Shown piece by piece: positions 54,451 to 64,000 of a stretch of 64,000 nt of DNA. Below the pieces are notes generated by a model that was not told where the DNA came from, did no database searches, and saw only the letters and a list, made by a program, of their open reading frames with translations. The translations under genes and the position numbers were made by a program. Every line of letters begins with the position of its first letter. Position 1 is the stretch's first letter. This DNA is from Eurosta solidaginis (Eukaryota > Arthropoda > Insecta > Diptera > Tephritidae): NCBI RefSeq assembly GCF_040869045.1, contig NC_090321.1, forward strand, positions 93,106,603 to 93,170,602, in the 5' to 3' direction.

Positions 54451-55010
54451 GTTAGGAGCACTAATTTTCTGCGCAGCAATACGTATAAACATAGATGTGA
54501 AAAAAAGCACAGCTAATAAATATTTATACATATTTTGAATGTATCACTCGAGCATAAGCGGTATGCATTTTCGATTTTTTGTTTAACCTCGAAACGATTA
54601 CACAAAAGAAAACCATTGCTTGGTAAAGTAGAAAAGTAAACCTGCTATTTCGGTTGTAGGGTATGCCTGTGAGTATGAATTTGTGGCTTTGTATGAAGTA
54701 TACTTGTTACAATAAATGTTGCAGGCTTTTAGGCTCAAATAAATGGTTACTTCATATTTTTTATTATTGTTAAGCAAAACAAAAAATCTTATAGCGTTTT
54801 CTTTTCTGAAATGAATTGTTGCGTAAGTAAATGGTAAACTCCTACCCCAGAAAATGTTCAACATTTATAGTGCATGCAAAGAACATAAATGGCTACCCCG
54901 TGTATTAGCTGATTTTCAAAAACGCGCTGTCAATGATAATAAAAATTCATCAGCAATTTTTCCTTCATTTCAATTTTCTTCGCTAAAAATTTGTGAAGTT
55001 ACGAAAATAA
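54451..55010. other. Spacer with a coding-like stretch
   Basis: Positions 54854-55007 read HKWLPRVLADFQKRAVNDNK on the plus strand, ending where the Harbinger element begins. The composition looks like real protein, but I cannot name a family. Confidence 0.3.
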
Positions 55011-56567
55011 TGTCCCTATTACGGTACACAACTCAACTTAGTTTGGTTGTAATTAAAACAACTCAACTTTCAGACAACTCAACTCCTGTTTGGTATTACG
55101 AATTACAACTTATTTCAGTTGAAGTTGAATTGGTGTTGCCAACCTCAGAAAGTGATGATTTGACAGATAAATGAACAGGTGATCAATTTGTGGCGGAACT
55201 TTAAGCATTTGCAAAAGTGATTTTGTTATTACAAGATATTATATGGTATGAAATCTATTTTATAATGGCGAAAATGATTGACATGTCGCGAATACGAAAA
55301 AAAAGATTCGCGTGATCATTCCAATCCCTTGGAACTACCTAGCACGAAGTAAATGTTTAAGTGACAAATGATGAGCTTTAAATGAAGTTATTTTTCAGAT
55401 TTGAAAGGAAGCATTTTTGTCATTACTAAACACAATTAAGGACCATTTTCGCAAACGCTTTCGAGGGAAGGCTGTATCCCTATTTTAAAATTATGCGCCA
55501 CACTTAGATTCCTTGCTGATGGCAGCTATCAAAAATGCTGTCGAAATGATTTTGGTGTTGGACTGGTTATAGATATTATTGAGGAGCATATTTGTGCGAA
55601 GTAGATTAAAACCCAAAAAGCAAAAATTGTATTTTACTCTAAAACAGGATTCCCAGTAGTGATTAGTATCAATGGGACTGACGTTCGCATAATTTCACCT
55701 TTTTTGAACGGCCAGCCTCGTCTAACTTCGGAATGTCCCTCCATAAAGTCAAAAAGTTATTCAATGTAATCCTTCGTTTAAACGTTATTTTTTCTATAAA
55801 TGTGTACACATTGTTGAATATTGTTTGACTAAAAAAGGTTTAACTACCGGCTTTAATGTTTTTTTTTTGGTAACGTTTTATGAGCCCGTGTACCATCTAA
55901 CTCTTATCAAAGGTGGCATCAAAAGTCGCGTTTTGATCTCCGTTTTTGGGATTCGAAAGCGGAAATTAAAAATTTTATTTCTGTTGAAAAATATTTACAA
56001 AAGCCCACAAAATGGCCAAAGAGGGTCCGAAATATGAGGCCGATCCAGAGTTTTTTTGCACAGAACATTTTTCTGCGTTGGCGGCCTTTGGCCGCGATTT
56101 GTAAAAAAATAGCCCTGGGTGGGTCCAGCGCCTTTCTGCATAAGTGTGTACAAAAAATCTGGCAAAATACAACCACATGAAAATTTGAACCCAAATGATA
56201 TGACAGAAATTAAATTTTTAATTTTTGTTTTCAGATTCTTAAATCGGAGGTCGAAACGTCTGATGATGACGTTGATACCAACTTTGAAAATTTTGTTAAA
56301 AATTAGGTGGTGAACCGTCTTTTAAAACGTTGTATTTTTTCGAAACAACTGCAAAATTGAATGGTACAACTGCTAGTAATCAGTTGTAAGATTTTGACGT
56401 CTTTGACAACTACACCAACACAAGGTTGTAAACGATAATGCCACACAAAGTTGTTAGACTAGACAACTTAACCGAAATTTTTTTTGACAGGTTGAGTTGT
56501 AATCTGTAATACCGAATTGCGAAATTTCAACCCAACCATAGTTGAGTTGTAAACGGTAATAGGGGCA
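55011..56567 (+). mobile_element. PIF/Harbinger-type DNA transposon relic
   Basis: The ends TGTCCCTATTACGGTACACA and, in reverse complement, TGCCCCTATTACCGTTTACA form inverted repeats. They lie inside a TAA target duplication (55008-55010 and 56568-56570), as expected for this superfamily. The interior has transposase remnants and a segment (about 55900-56300) related to the fold-back repeat at 6080-6580. Further ACAACTCAAC copies lie near both ends. Confidence 0.75.
55425..55720 (+). pseudogene. Harbinger transposase fragment
   Basis: RLRFLADGSYQ, NDFGVGL, and then FYSKTGFPVVISINGTDVRI fit the nuclease domain of Harbinger transposases, whose usual wording is LRFLAxGSYQ and FPGVIGxxDGTHI. 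The catalytic Asp of the DGT motif is replaced (INGTD). Stops interrupt the frame, so it is inactive. Confidence 0.65.
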
Positions 56568-57309
56568 TAAATTGTCACGATCAGCTGGTTTAGTAGAGTT
56601 GCAGTGCCATTTTATGCAGGGTAAAAGTGTAACGCTTTTGCGTTGCGAGCAGGCAACAATTTTCATAAAAGAACGAAATACCCCTTAAAGGCATTACCTG
56701 CTTTTTAGAATTGAACAAAATATATTTACAACCCTTGCGCGGCGTACAAAAAGCGATACACTTTTGCCAGAAAAGAAAACGCTATTACAAACTAGATTCT
56801 ATACATATGCATATGGATAGTAAAGACAAACTTAGCTTAACGCAGAAGAAAAATGTTTAAGGCAGAGCCGGGATAAAGAAAAATCGATACAAAGAATGGA
56901 ATTTATTGAATTGATAGCAATTAGAACGCGAGTGATTGGCCCGTTCAGCGCGTAAGTAGACTTAGACGTTTAGATAGCAAACATAATAGGCATAGGCGGA
57001 TTGAGTGGCTACCTTCGCATAGGTGGCATGGTTGCGGATACCGATAGGCCATAAGTTCAGCCTTCTTGCGTAGTTCCGTGAACCGGGTCATGTTTTACCT
57101 ATAATATGATGTTTTACGATTGGCCAGTGATGGATTGGGTGGGGTGGCGAAGTAAACAGATAGAGACATGCAAATTATAGGCCGTTTGGTTTATAAATAT
57201 AAAATTTCTTGATAGGTGAATTCATGATGTATTACTTATGTTACCAAGTTATTATTTACCAAAATGTGCCAGGGCATATACTAGCCCAGCAGCAGTCGGC
57301 CTAGAACCA
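56568..57309. other. Spacer
   Basis: No gene or repeat recognised. Confidence 0.3.
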
Positions 57310-57520
57310 GGAGATGTTGTTGTTGTTGTTGCATTAACGATAAAGACACTCCCCGAAGATCTTGGGGAGTGTTATCGATGTTGATGGTCTTTTGCCTGAT
57401 ATAGATCCTGCACGTTCCAGTAACAAAGCACCATTAAAGTTCTAGCCCGACCATCTCAGGAACGATTAATAAATATGACCACATTAAACCTTCTAGGCCA
57501 TCCCGCCGCAGAAGATGCTG
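57310..57520 (-). repeat. (CAA)n-tailed retroelement-like repeat, fragment
   Basis: Reverse complement of 36440-36625: GTTGTTGTTGTTGTTG, then ACACTCCCCGAAGATCTTGG and ACGTTCCAGTAACAAAGCAC. The 5' part is missing. Confidence 0.6.
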
Positions 57521-58206
57521 ATCCGAAGCGATCTGGATTCATATATTCCAAATTACAATCCTTAAGTTGTAACATTCCCCCATCTTCAGTAGCGCTGCAC
57601 AGCCGAACATCCTTGTTGGATATGACGTGAATACTAATAGTGTGTTTTAACAAAGACCTGTTTCGATTTTTTTGGGAACAAATTAAGCATATATAATGAA
57701 AACATCAAAAATATGGACATATCAGTTTAGCACGGCCTTTCTAATAAAGGAAACCAACACCAAATGATGCATCTAGGTAATTAAATCCAGTAAAGGTCCA
57801 TCGATATTCACCTAATAGTTTATGTGAAAAAAGTACTAAAAGTGGCATATTTTACTCCTGAAAATGCAAAAATCAACACTTTTCGGGGACAACATTCGTG
57901 AAAAATTCTCAGATAGCCGAATTACAGAACAAAGAAGAATTTAGAGCGAGACAATTGACGGCTTACTTCACCTAATATTATTATTCGAATTTTAAATGTT
58001 AAATGTCGCAAGTGTTACATGTCTTAAGTCAAGTAATATTGGTTGTAATTTATTGTTTTCATATTTACAAATAAATTCCCTAATGAAGACGCGAATAAGC
58101 GTCGAAACGCGTAGGATCTAATAACCTGTTTTATTTAAATAAACCGGCCGAAAAGCTCCAAAAAGAGCAATAAAAATATAATTTTTCTTTGGCCAAATAA
58201 AAATAC
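57521..58206. other. Spacer with a small stem-loop
   Basis: No gene. A stem GACGC/GCGTC flanked by CTAATGA and GAAAC lies at 58080-58112. Confidence 0.35.
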
Positions 58207-58210
58207 ATAT
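58207..58210 (+). repeat. Left target-site duplication ATAT
   Basis: Matches 62125-62128 on the other side of the third Gypsy element. Confidence 0.75.
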
Positions 58211-58923
58211 TGTCACGGATATTAGCAGCACTAAGCTATACCATCACCAAGGCGATGCTAAGGCCATGCCAAGCAGTATTTACGTCAATAATCAAATCAT
58301 GTATACACATATATAAGGCAGCCGAAAGAGATGTCACACACAGATGCATTTACTTATACGCCTATGTGTACTCGAGAGACTGTAAACTACAAACATTCAC
58401 ATCAATAATTCAATCATTATGTATCTACATAAACGAATAAATAATTGCGTCTACACATATGTACGTATTCGAGCATCGGAGCGGCAATTCACAAACACAT
58501 GCATATATCTTATCTGAGTTGTCACAAGAGAGGGCAATAATTTGTGCACGTAGTTGTGGCTGGCGATTTTGTAGCCGAAACTAACTAGTAACTTCTGGAA
58601 ATAGAAGAGCCTAGATATATGCAGCGTAAACTATAAAAGTGGCGCAAGCGAGTAAGAAGTAATTCAGTTTGATTTGAGATTTGGATTAAGCGATATCTAG
58701 CGAGCTATAGCAGTATTATTTTGAATAGTAGAGTTTCATTTGAGCTGTCAATCAGTTTGGTTATTAAGTAAGCTGTTCGTTGCAAAGTACAAGTGTTATT
58801 GTGAAGTACTTGAATAAAGGCCATTTTGCATTATTACATATTGGAGTTTTTTATTCAACAGTTTAGCGATACGAACTTAGCGGAGGATTGCAAATAAAAG
58901 GATTTGCAAGTAAATTCGTTACA
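58211..58923 (+). repeat. Gypsy 3 left LTR
   Basis: CTATAAAAGTGG at 58633 is the TATA box, TTCAGTTTGATT at 58665 the likely initiator, and GAATAAAGG at 58811 the polyadenylation signal. That gives a clear U3-R-U5 layout. Confidence 0.88.
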
Positions 58924-58974
58924 ATTGGTGTCAGAAGAGGAATTGTTGAATAAATTCCAGAAGACAACAAGGAC

Positions 58975-59724
58975 ATGGCAAAGTTCAGTGAATTGAAGAT
59001 CCAGCAACTAAAGAAGGAGTTGGAGAGCCGTGGATTGAATACAAGCGGCGTTAAACTCGAACTTCAGGCACGGCTACGAGAGGTAATAGAAGCAGAGGGA
59101 ATTGATGTGGACGAGTATGTCTTTTATCCTGATGAGGACAAGACAACAGCAAAAATTGAAGAGAAAAATGAAACACCGCAGACAATGGCGAACACAGACC
59201 TAAACATGATGTTGGCTGCAATATCGGCACAAATGTCCGAAATGTCATCACAAATATCTACCAACATGTCGTCACAATTGGCATCCCAACTGGAATCGCA
59301 AAAGACAGAAATAACATCTCAACTGTCATCACAGATGGAATCCCAAGAGACACGTATAACATCAAAGATGTCGTCTCAGCTGGAATCGCAGGAGAACCGT
59401 ATAACAGCGAAGATTGAAGCACAAGAGGCACGGATATCTGAAATGTCGGCGCAAATTTCAGCACAGATATCATCGCAGATCTCTGCTCAACTGGAAGAGC
59501 AAGAAGAACGTATTTCCTCGAAGTTGGAGGCGCAAGATACAAAAATTTTACAGTTTGAAGAAAAAATCGAGGCCGAGGTGGATGCTTTGAGACGACGTAT
59601 CGAGCAGTTGCAACTAAATCGCCCAGCAGTTTCAGCGAGTAATCCAAAGGTAAAAACACCATCCTTTGACGGTTCTGTTCCTTTCCAGGTCTTTAACTAC
59701 AGTTTGAGAAGACCGCAGCAGTGA
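58975..59724 (+). CDS. Gypsy 3 gag, N-terminal part with SAP motif
   Basis: Starts at ATG 58975 (MAKFSELKIQQLKKELESRG). Residues 5-42 fit a SAP fold, a helix pair that binds DNA in nuclear proteins and is found in some Gypsy gags. A long Gln/Ser/Glu-rich heptad region follows, made of SSQLESQE.RIT-type repeats, and probably forms a coiled coil. The frame ends at 59722-59724 because one base is missing in TTTAACTAC near 59694. In the next frame gag goes on without a gap, so the true product would be one polyprotein. Function within the element is structural. Confidence 0.78.
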   Translation: MAKFSELKIQQLKKELESRGLNTSGVKLELQARLREVIEAEGIDVDEYVFYPDEDKTTAKIEEKNETPQTMANTDLNMMLAAISAQMSEMSSQISTNMSSQLASQLESQKTEITSQLSSQMESQETRITSKMSSQLESQENRITAKIEAQEARISEMSAQISAQISSQISAQLEEQEERISSKLEAQDTKILQFEEKIEAEVDALRRRIEQLQLNRPAVSASNPKVKTPSFDGSVPFQVFNYSLRRPQQ

Positions 59725-61400
59725 ACAACTGGAATGTGGAAGATAAAGTTGCCGCACTCTTCGTAGCATTGAAAGGACCAGCTGCCGAAATCTTACAGAC
59801 TATTCCAGAGTACGAACGGAACAGTTATGACGCATTGATGGCTGCTGTAGAACGGCGATACGGAAGCCAACACAGGAAACAGATATTTCAAATAGAATTG
59901 CAAAGCCGCTACCAAAAAACTAACGAGACTTTGCAGGAGTTTGCTTCGGACATTGAAAGATTGGCTCATCTTGCAAATGCGGATGCACCCGTGGAATACA
60001 CTGAAAGGGTAAAAATTCAGAGCTTTATAAATGGCATACGTGACGCCGAAACAAAGCGAGCTACATACGCAAACCCAAAGCCAACATTTGCAGAAACGGT
60101 GTCACAAGCTCTGATTCAGGAAACAGCGTCACTTCTGTGTAAGCCAGTTTTCAAAGCACGCCATGTGGAAGTAAAAAGGCCAGAGTGGGTAGACAAAATT
60201 TTGGAAGCACTGAAGGGATCTCAACAGAAGAACGCCGGAGTTATTAAATGTTTCAAGTGCGGCAACCCAGGTCACATTGCACGTCATTGCGATCTTGGTC
60301 CTAATAGTTCCAACAATGTGGGTGGCCGTAAACGCAAAGCTGGCGGCAATGAGCAAGAGCGTGTCGAATGTAAAGAACGAAAACTTGCCCCGGCTGTTGA
60401 CTGTCCTGTGATATCTGTGTCGCAAATTGGAAGGAAATCAAGCAGTCTTACCGTCAGAGGGAATGTGGATGGTAAAGAGCGTGTACTGACTGTAGATACG
60501 GGGGCATCTCATTCCTTGATTCGATCTGATTTGGTCTACAGGAGAGTAAAGTCATTACCTGGAGCAAGGTTGCGTACGGTCACAGGCGAATATAATCAAG
60601 TCCAAGGCGAAGTGGTATGTGAGGTATTAATTGGAAAAGGCATGGTTCTACACAAATTCGTTGTGGCGGAGATCGTTGATGAAGTCATATTGGGAGTGGA
60701 CTTCTTGGTTGACCATGACGTCAGGATCGATATGCGGAGAAAAATTATGCGCTATAAGAACCAGGACATACCACTTAACTTTAGTTTGGAAAAAGGGTTC
60801 AGCAGTAATCGGGTACTGGTGGAAAAGACTCGACAAAGACCACGAAAATCAAAGGCAAAGGTTGATAGATCGAATGGGCCAAATAAATCAAAATCAAAAG
60901 TACCTGCGAGAGAAACACTGGCATTCACAAAACCTAAAAGACGCAGGAAAACGAAGCAACGAATTTCCGAGAAAGAATGCGAGGGTAGTTTCAAGCCGGA
61001 GCGCACTACTGTTGTGAAATGTGGGAACGATACCGATTATGCAAAGCAAATCCGTCCAGCGCAAGCTCTACGAAGTGGTTCATTGACCAAACAACAGAGT
61101 GTGAAGGAACGGCCCAGGGTAATGAGTAGTAAGATGAAACACTGGCATGAAAAGAACTTTAATTCGGAAGGTTTCTTGGCGGGAGATTTGGTACTGTTAA
61201 ACAACCCTCACCGGCGGAAAGGTGTTCCAGCCAAATTTCGGTGCAGTTGCGAAGGCCCGTACAAAGTTGTGAAGAAGATCAGTGATACCATCTACCGCAT
61301 ACAAACCACTGGGAAACCACGAATTAGAAGAGTGGTACATTTGGAGATGCTGGCGGCAGTTAGATCGGGAGATTTGTCTGATCGGGACGATCAGACTTAG
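59721..61400 (+). CDS. Gypsy 3 gag C-terminal part, protease and integrase tail
   Basis: The capsid-like region has KVAALFVALKGPAAEILQTI and ERRYGSQHRKQIFQIELQSR. A CCHC knuckle, CFKCGNPGHIARHC, lies at about residues 175-188. The protease has VLTVDTGASHSLI and EVILGVDFLVDHDV, with a normal active site. About 50 residues further on the sequence turns basic. It then reaches GFLAGDLVLLNNPHRRKG and CEGPYKVVKKISDTIYRI, the integrase C-terminal GPY/F-type module. Everything between is missing, yet the frame stays open. The start given is where the frame opens; the real start is the upstream gag. Confidence 0.82.
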   Translation: MNNWNVEDKVAALFVALKGPAAEILQTIPEYERNSYDALMAAVERRYGSQHRKQIFQIELQSRYQKTNETLQEFASDIERLAHLANADAPVEYTERVKIQSFINGIRDAETKRATYANPKPTFAETVSQALIQETASLLCKPVFKARHVEVKRPEWVDKILEALKGSQQKNAGVIKCFKCGNPGHIARHCDLGPNSSNNVGGRKRKAGGNEQERVECKERKLAPAVDCPVISVSQIGRKSSSLTVRGNVDGKERVLTVDTGASHSLIRSDLVYRRVKSLPGARLRTVTGEYNQVQGEVVCEVLIGKGMVLHKFVVAEIVDEVILGVDFLVDHDVRIDMRRKIMRYKNQDIPLNFSLEKGFSSNRVLVEKTRQRPRKSKAKVDRSNGPNKSKSKVPARETLAFTKPKRRRKTKQRISEKECEGSFKPERTTVVKCGNDTDYAKQIRPAQALRSGSLTKQQSVKERPRVMSSKMKHWHEKNFNSEGFLAGDLVLLNNPHRRKGVPAKFRCSCEGPYKVVKKISDTIYRIQTTGKPRIRRVVHLEMLAAVRSGDLSDRDDQT

Positions 61401-61411
61401 GTGGAGGGCAG

Positions 61412-62124
61412 TGTCACGGATATTAGCATCACTAAGCTATACCATCACCAAGGCGATGCTAAGGCCATGCCAAGCAGTATTTACGTCAATAATCAAATCA
61501 TGTATACACATATATAAGGCAGCCGAAAGAGATGTCACACACAGATGCATTTACTTATACGCCTATGTGTACTCGAGAGACTGTAAACTACAAACATTCA
61601 CATCAATAATTCAATCATTATGTATCTACATAAACGAATAAATAATTGCGTCTACACATATGTACGTATTCGAGCATCGGAGCGGCAATGCACAAACACA
61701 TGCATATATCTTATCTGAGTTGTCACAAGAGAGGGCAATAATTTGTGCACGTAGTTGTGGCTGGCGATTTTGTAGCCAAAACTAACTAGTAACTTCTGGA
61801 AATAGAAGAGCCTAGATATATGCAGCGTAAACTATAAAAGTGGCGCAAGCGAGTAAGAAGTAATTCAGTTTGATTTGAGATTTGGATTAAGCGATATCTA
61901 GCGAGCTATAGCAGTATTATTTTGAATAGTAGAGTTTCATTTGAGCTGTCAATCAGTTTGGTTATTAAGTAAGCTGTTCGTTGCAAAGTACAAGTGTTAT
62001 TGTGAAGTACTTGAATAAAGGCCATTTTGCATTATTACATATTGGAGTTATTTATTCAACAGTTTAGCGATACGAACTTAGCGGAGGATTGCAAATAAGA
62101 GGATTTGCAAGTAAATTCGTTACA
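61412..62124 (+). repeat. Gypsy 3 right LTR
   Basis: Same length as the left LTR. Differences seen: GCAGCAC/GCATCAC, CAATTCAC/CAATGCAC, GCCGAAAC/GCCAAAAC, GTTTTTTATT/GTTATTTATT and ATAAAAGG/ATAAGAGG. Confidence 0.88.
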
Positions 62125-62128
62125 ATAT

Positions 62129-64000
62129 TGATTTATTTTCTTTGTATGGAAATGGGAGCAGCCGAGGTGTATTGACATTTGACGACGCATGGTGATTCAC
62201 ACACGATACACATAAAATATTAAGGGGACTCATGAAAGCATATAAACTTGTAGGGTGTAAAATTATATCCATTTACACACGCGGTTATATGAACGTACCT
62301 AGTAATACTCTTGATAAACTTGATTGTTTATCAGCTGAGTTATTGCCAAGCAAAATTTTTTTGATTGTTATACAAATTAAAAAATGCCAAGATTAAGTGA
62401 AAAAACTAAAATGCCTTTACGTGCTGATGTTGGAGATTTCTGATGAAAATGCCTGCTGTAATGTCTGCAAGGTTGCATTCCTTTGAGTTTACCGCGTTTA
62501 AATGATTTTTCATACAAAATTTGACAGCTCGTTTACGCACTAGATAAATTTATACGTTTAAATAAATTTTTAACTTTGTTTTCCTTCCGAAATGTCACAT
62601 TTGTTCTTATGAAACAATGCACAATCAATTATATCTTAGCGAAACCATGGCGGCTGCATGATTCAATTACTAGATGTTTCTTCTTCAATGACGGTAGAGC
62701 TTTGATACTCCCAAATTGAAAAATCTGGGCGGGTTGCTTTTACGAAGTAAGGAAAACGGGGAATAATTCTATCCCCTATAGCGAAAATTGTAGTAGAAAA
62801 GTACCTTTAGTAGTATATTAGTAGTGATAATAAATTTGTAAATGCCAACAGGTTTTGGAGGAAATAATTCATTTTCTACTAAATATTTCATGAATTTATA
62901 AAGAGCTATGTTGGTTTAGAATTTTATTCAAAAATACACTATCACAATTTGTTTCAAAAACTCCCTATATGAGCATAAGTTCAATGCATTTTGACATAAG
63001 AGGGAGTTAATGAAAAGCATTCTGAGGCGTTCTTCAATCTAATTCTAATATAGGGCGTTTTTGTGACAATTCATGAAATGGAAAGTTTTTGAAAAATATT
63101 TTGAGATAGGACTATACTGAAAAGGCAGCCGACATGGTCTGCCAAATTGTCTTAGAACTTTATATTCCGGTCTTGACTTTGACAGAAGAGTTCAGCTTTT
63201 ATGCGGTCATGCTACACAGGGAGTATTCACCTTTTTACTCTGAAATTTCGGAAAGCTCCTTTACGTTGAATATTCATGGAAGTCTTCCGTTAATTTAGAA
63301 TATTCGGAACACGTTCGTTTCATACTACCTCACGGGGTCCGAATATATCAAATAAGTATATACTACATAATATTCCAAATTTAAACCGATTCCCCAAATT
63401 CTTAAATGGGGACGAATTTTCCGAACATACGGAATGAATAAGTTAGCATGCTCAAGGAGTACATTTCGTTATGACATCTCTGATATTTACTAATTACATT
63501 TTTATGTAAATCGATTTACTAGTCGAGTTTTTGACGTTGAACGATGAATTTTGAAGTGGTTTAGGTTTCGTCTGTTCATAGGTTTACGAAAGTGCAAGAT
63601 TCCTTGATGTCCGTACTTTTCAAAAAATTACCTATGTTTAGCCACACTAATGGATCATGGCATAGTTAATAAATTAATCATAAAATTAAAATAAATGTTC
63701 TAAGGAATTATGCAGTTCAGTACTTATCGGGGATTTGTAAACTGATTGCTTCCTATTTCTACTACTAATATTTATCGAAAAATTGCAAAGAAACAACACA
63801 GTTTACGGATGTCAATTCGATTTGGGAGCAAAATGGCTGCAATTGTCAAAAAATTCGTCTGTCGAGCAAACCTCTTCTGATTGAATCATGTAGCGGCTGA
63901 TTTTGTTCCTAAAGACAACTTAAGAAAATAGTAGTAGACAATTCTTAAGAGCTACGTGCTGCATAAGAAAATTTGACATCCGAAAATTTTCTGAAACATT
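62129..64000. other. AT-rich end of window, no gene seen
   Basis: No open frame of note and no repeat shared with the rest of the window. Some coding-like or unknown repeat content may be hidden here. Confidence 0.3.

Larger units (their letters stand above)
58211..62124 (+). mobile_element. Gypsy-type LTR retrotransposon 3, gag-protease only
   Basis: Two 713-bp LTRs (TGTCACGGATATTAG to TTCGTTACA) differ at about five positions. The internal 2.5 kb encodes gag, zinc knuckle and protease, then the integrase C-terminal end. Reverse transcriptase, RNase H and the integrase core are absent. The likely primer site is TTGGTGTCAGAAGAGGAATT (58925-58944), and the purine tract is GGTGGAGGGCAG. Such gag-only elements depend on a relative for copying. 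Confidence 0.88.

Overview
The window reads as intergenic or heterochromatin-like DNA from a higher (cyclorrhaphan) fly, most likely a tephritid fruit fly. The evidence is AT-rich sequence, insect-type splice sites, a dipteran lipophorin-receptor tail, and repeat families that I associate with fruit-fly genomes. The taxonomic call is inference; no marker gene proves it. No complete host gene is visible. Host sequence appears only as fragments: the 3' end of tubulin cofactor D with a stop and a frame break (1-627), a lipophorin-receptor C-terminal piece (1050-1571), the first coding exon of a beta-tubulin on the minus strand (23201-23257), and a COG6-like piece inside a retrotransposon (about 30481-30708).

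Layout. 1-3.7 kb: two host gene fragments and a BEL/Pao-type gag-protease. 4-11.4 kb: SINEs, two hAT relics, and a palindrome plus satellite composite element. 11.4-25 kb: mostly unrecognised AT-rich DNA, a 3.3 kb Helitron/DINE-like element with about fifteen 130-bp repeats, the beta-tubulin exon and a MITE. 25.5-28 kb: second, inverted copies of the composite element and the MITE. 28-37 kb: a nested stack, in which a tandem array is split by a non-LTR retrotransposon that is itself split by a young 5.2 kb Gypsy element. 38.2-41.5 kb: a DNA transposon with long inverted repeats and a spliced but decayed gene. 42.5-47.9 kb: a second Gypsy element with GC-rich, repeat-filled LTRs. 48.4-53.9 kb: two more DINE-like copies around a tRNA-like SINE. 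55.0-56.6 kb: a PIF/Harbinger relic. 58.2-62.1 kb: a third Gypsy element, with gag and protease but no polymerase. 62.1-64 kb: nothing recognised.

The elements do not form a joint pathway. The story is layered insertion: three LTR elements with intact target duplications (CCCAC, GTAC, ATAT) and, for two of them, about 1% LTR divergence. They sit among old decayed DNA transposons. Each of the three has lost a different block of its coding region, so each would depend on proteins supplied from elsewhere. The most notable items are the COG6-like capture, the long-TIR transposon with its 73-bp intron, the in-frame loss of the polymerase in the third Gypsy element, and the lipophorin-receptor copy whose endocytosis motif has lost its tyrosine. 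Several breaks are single-base losses in A-runs, so some may be assembly errors.
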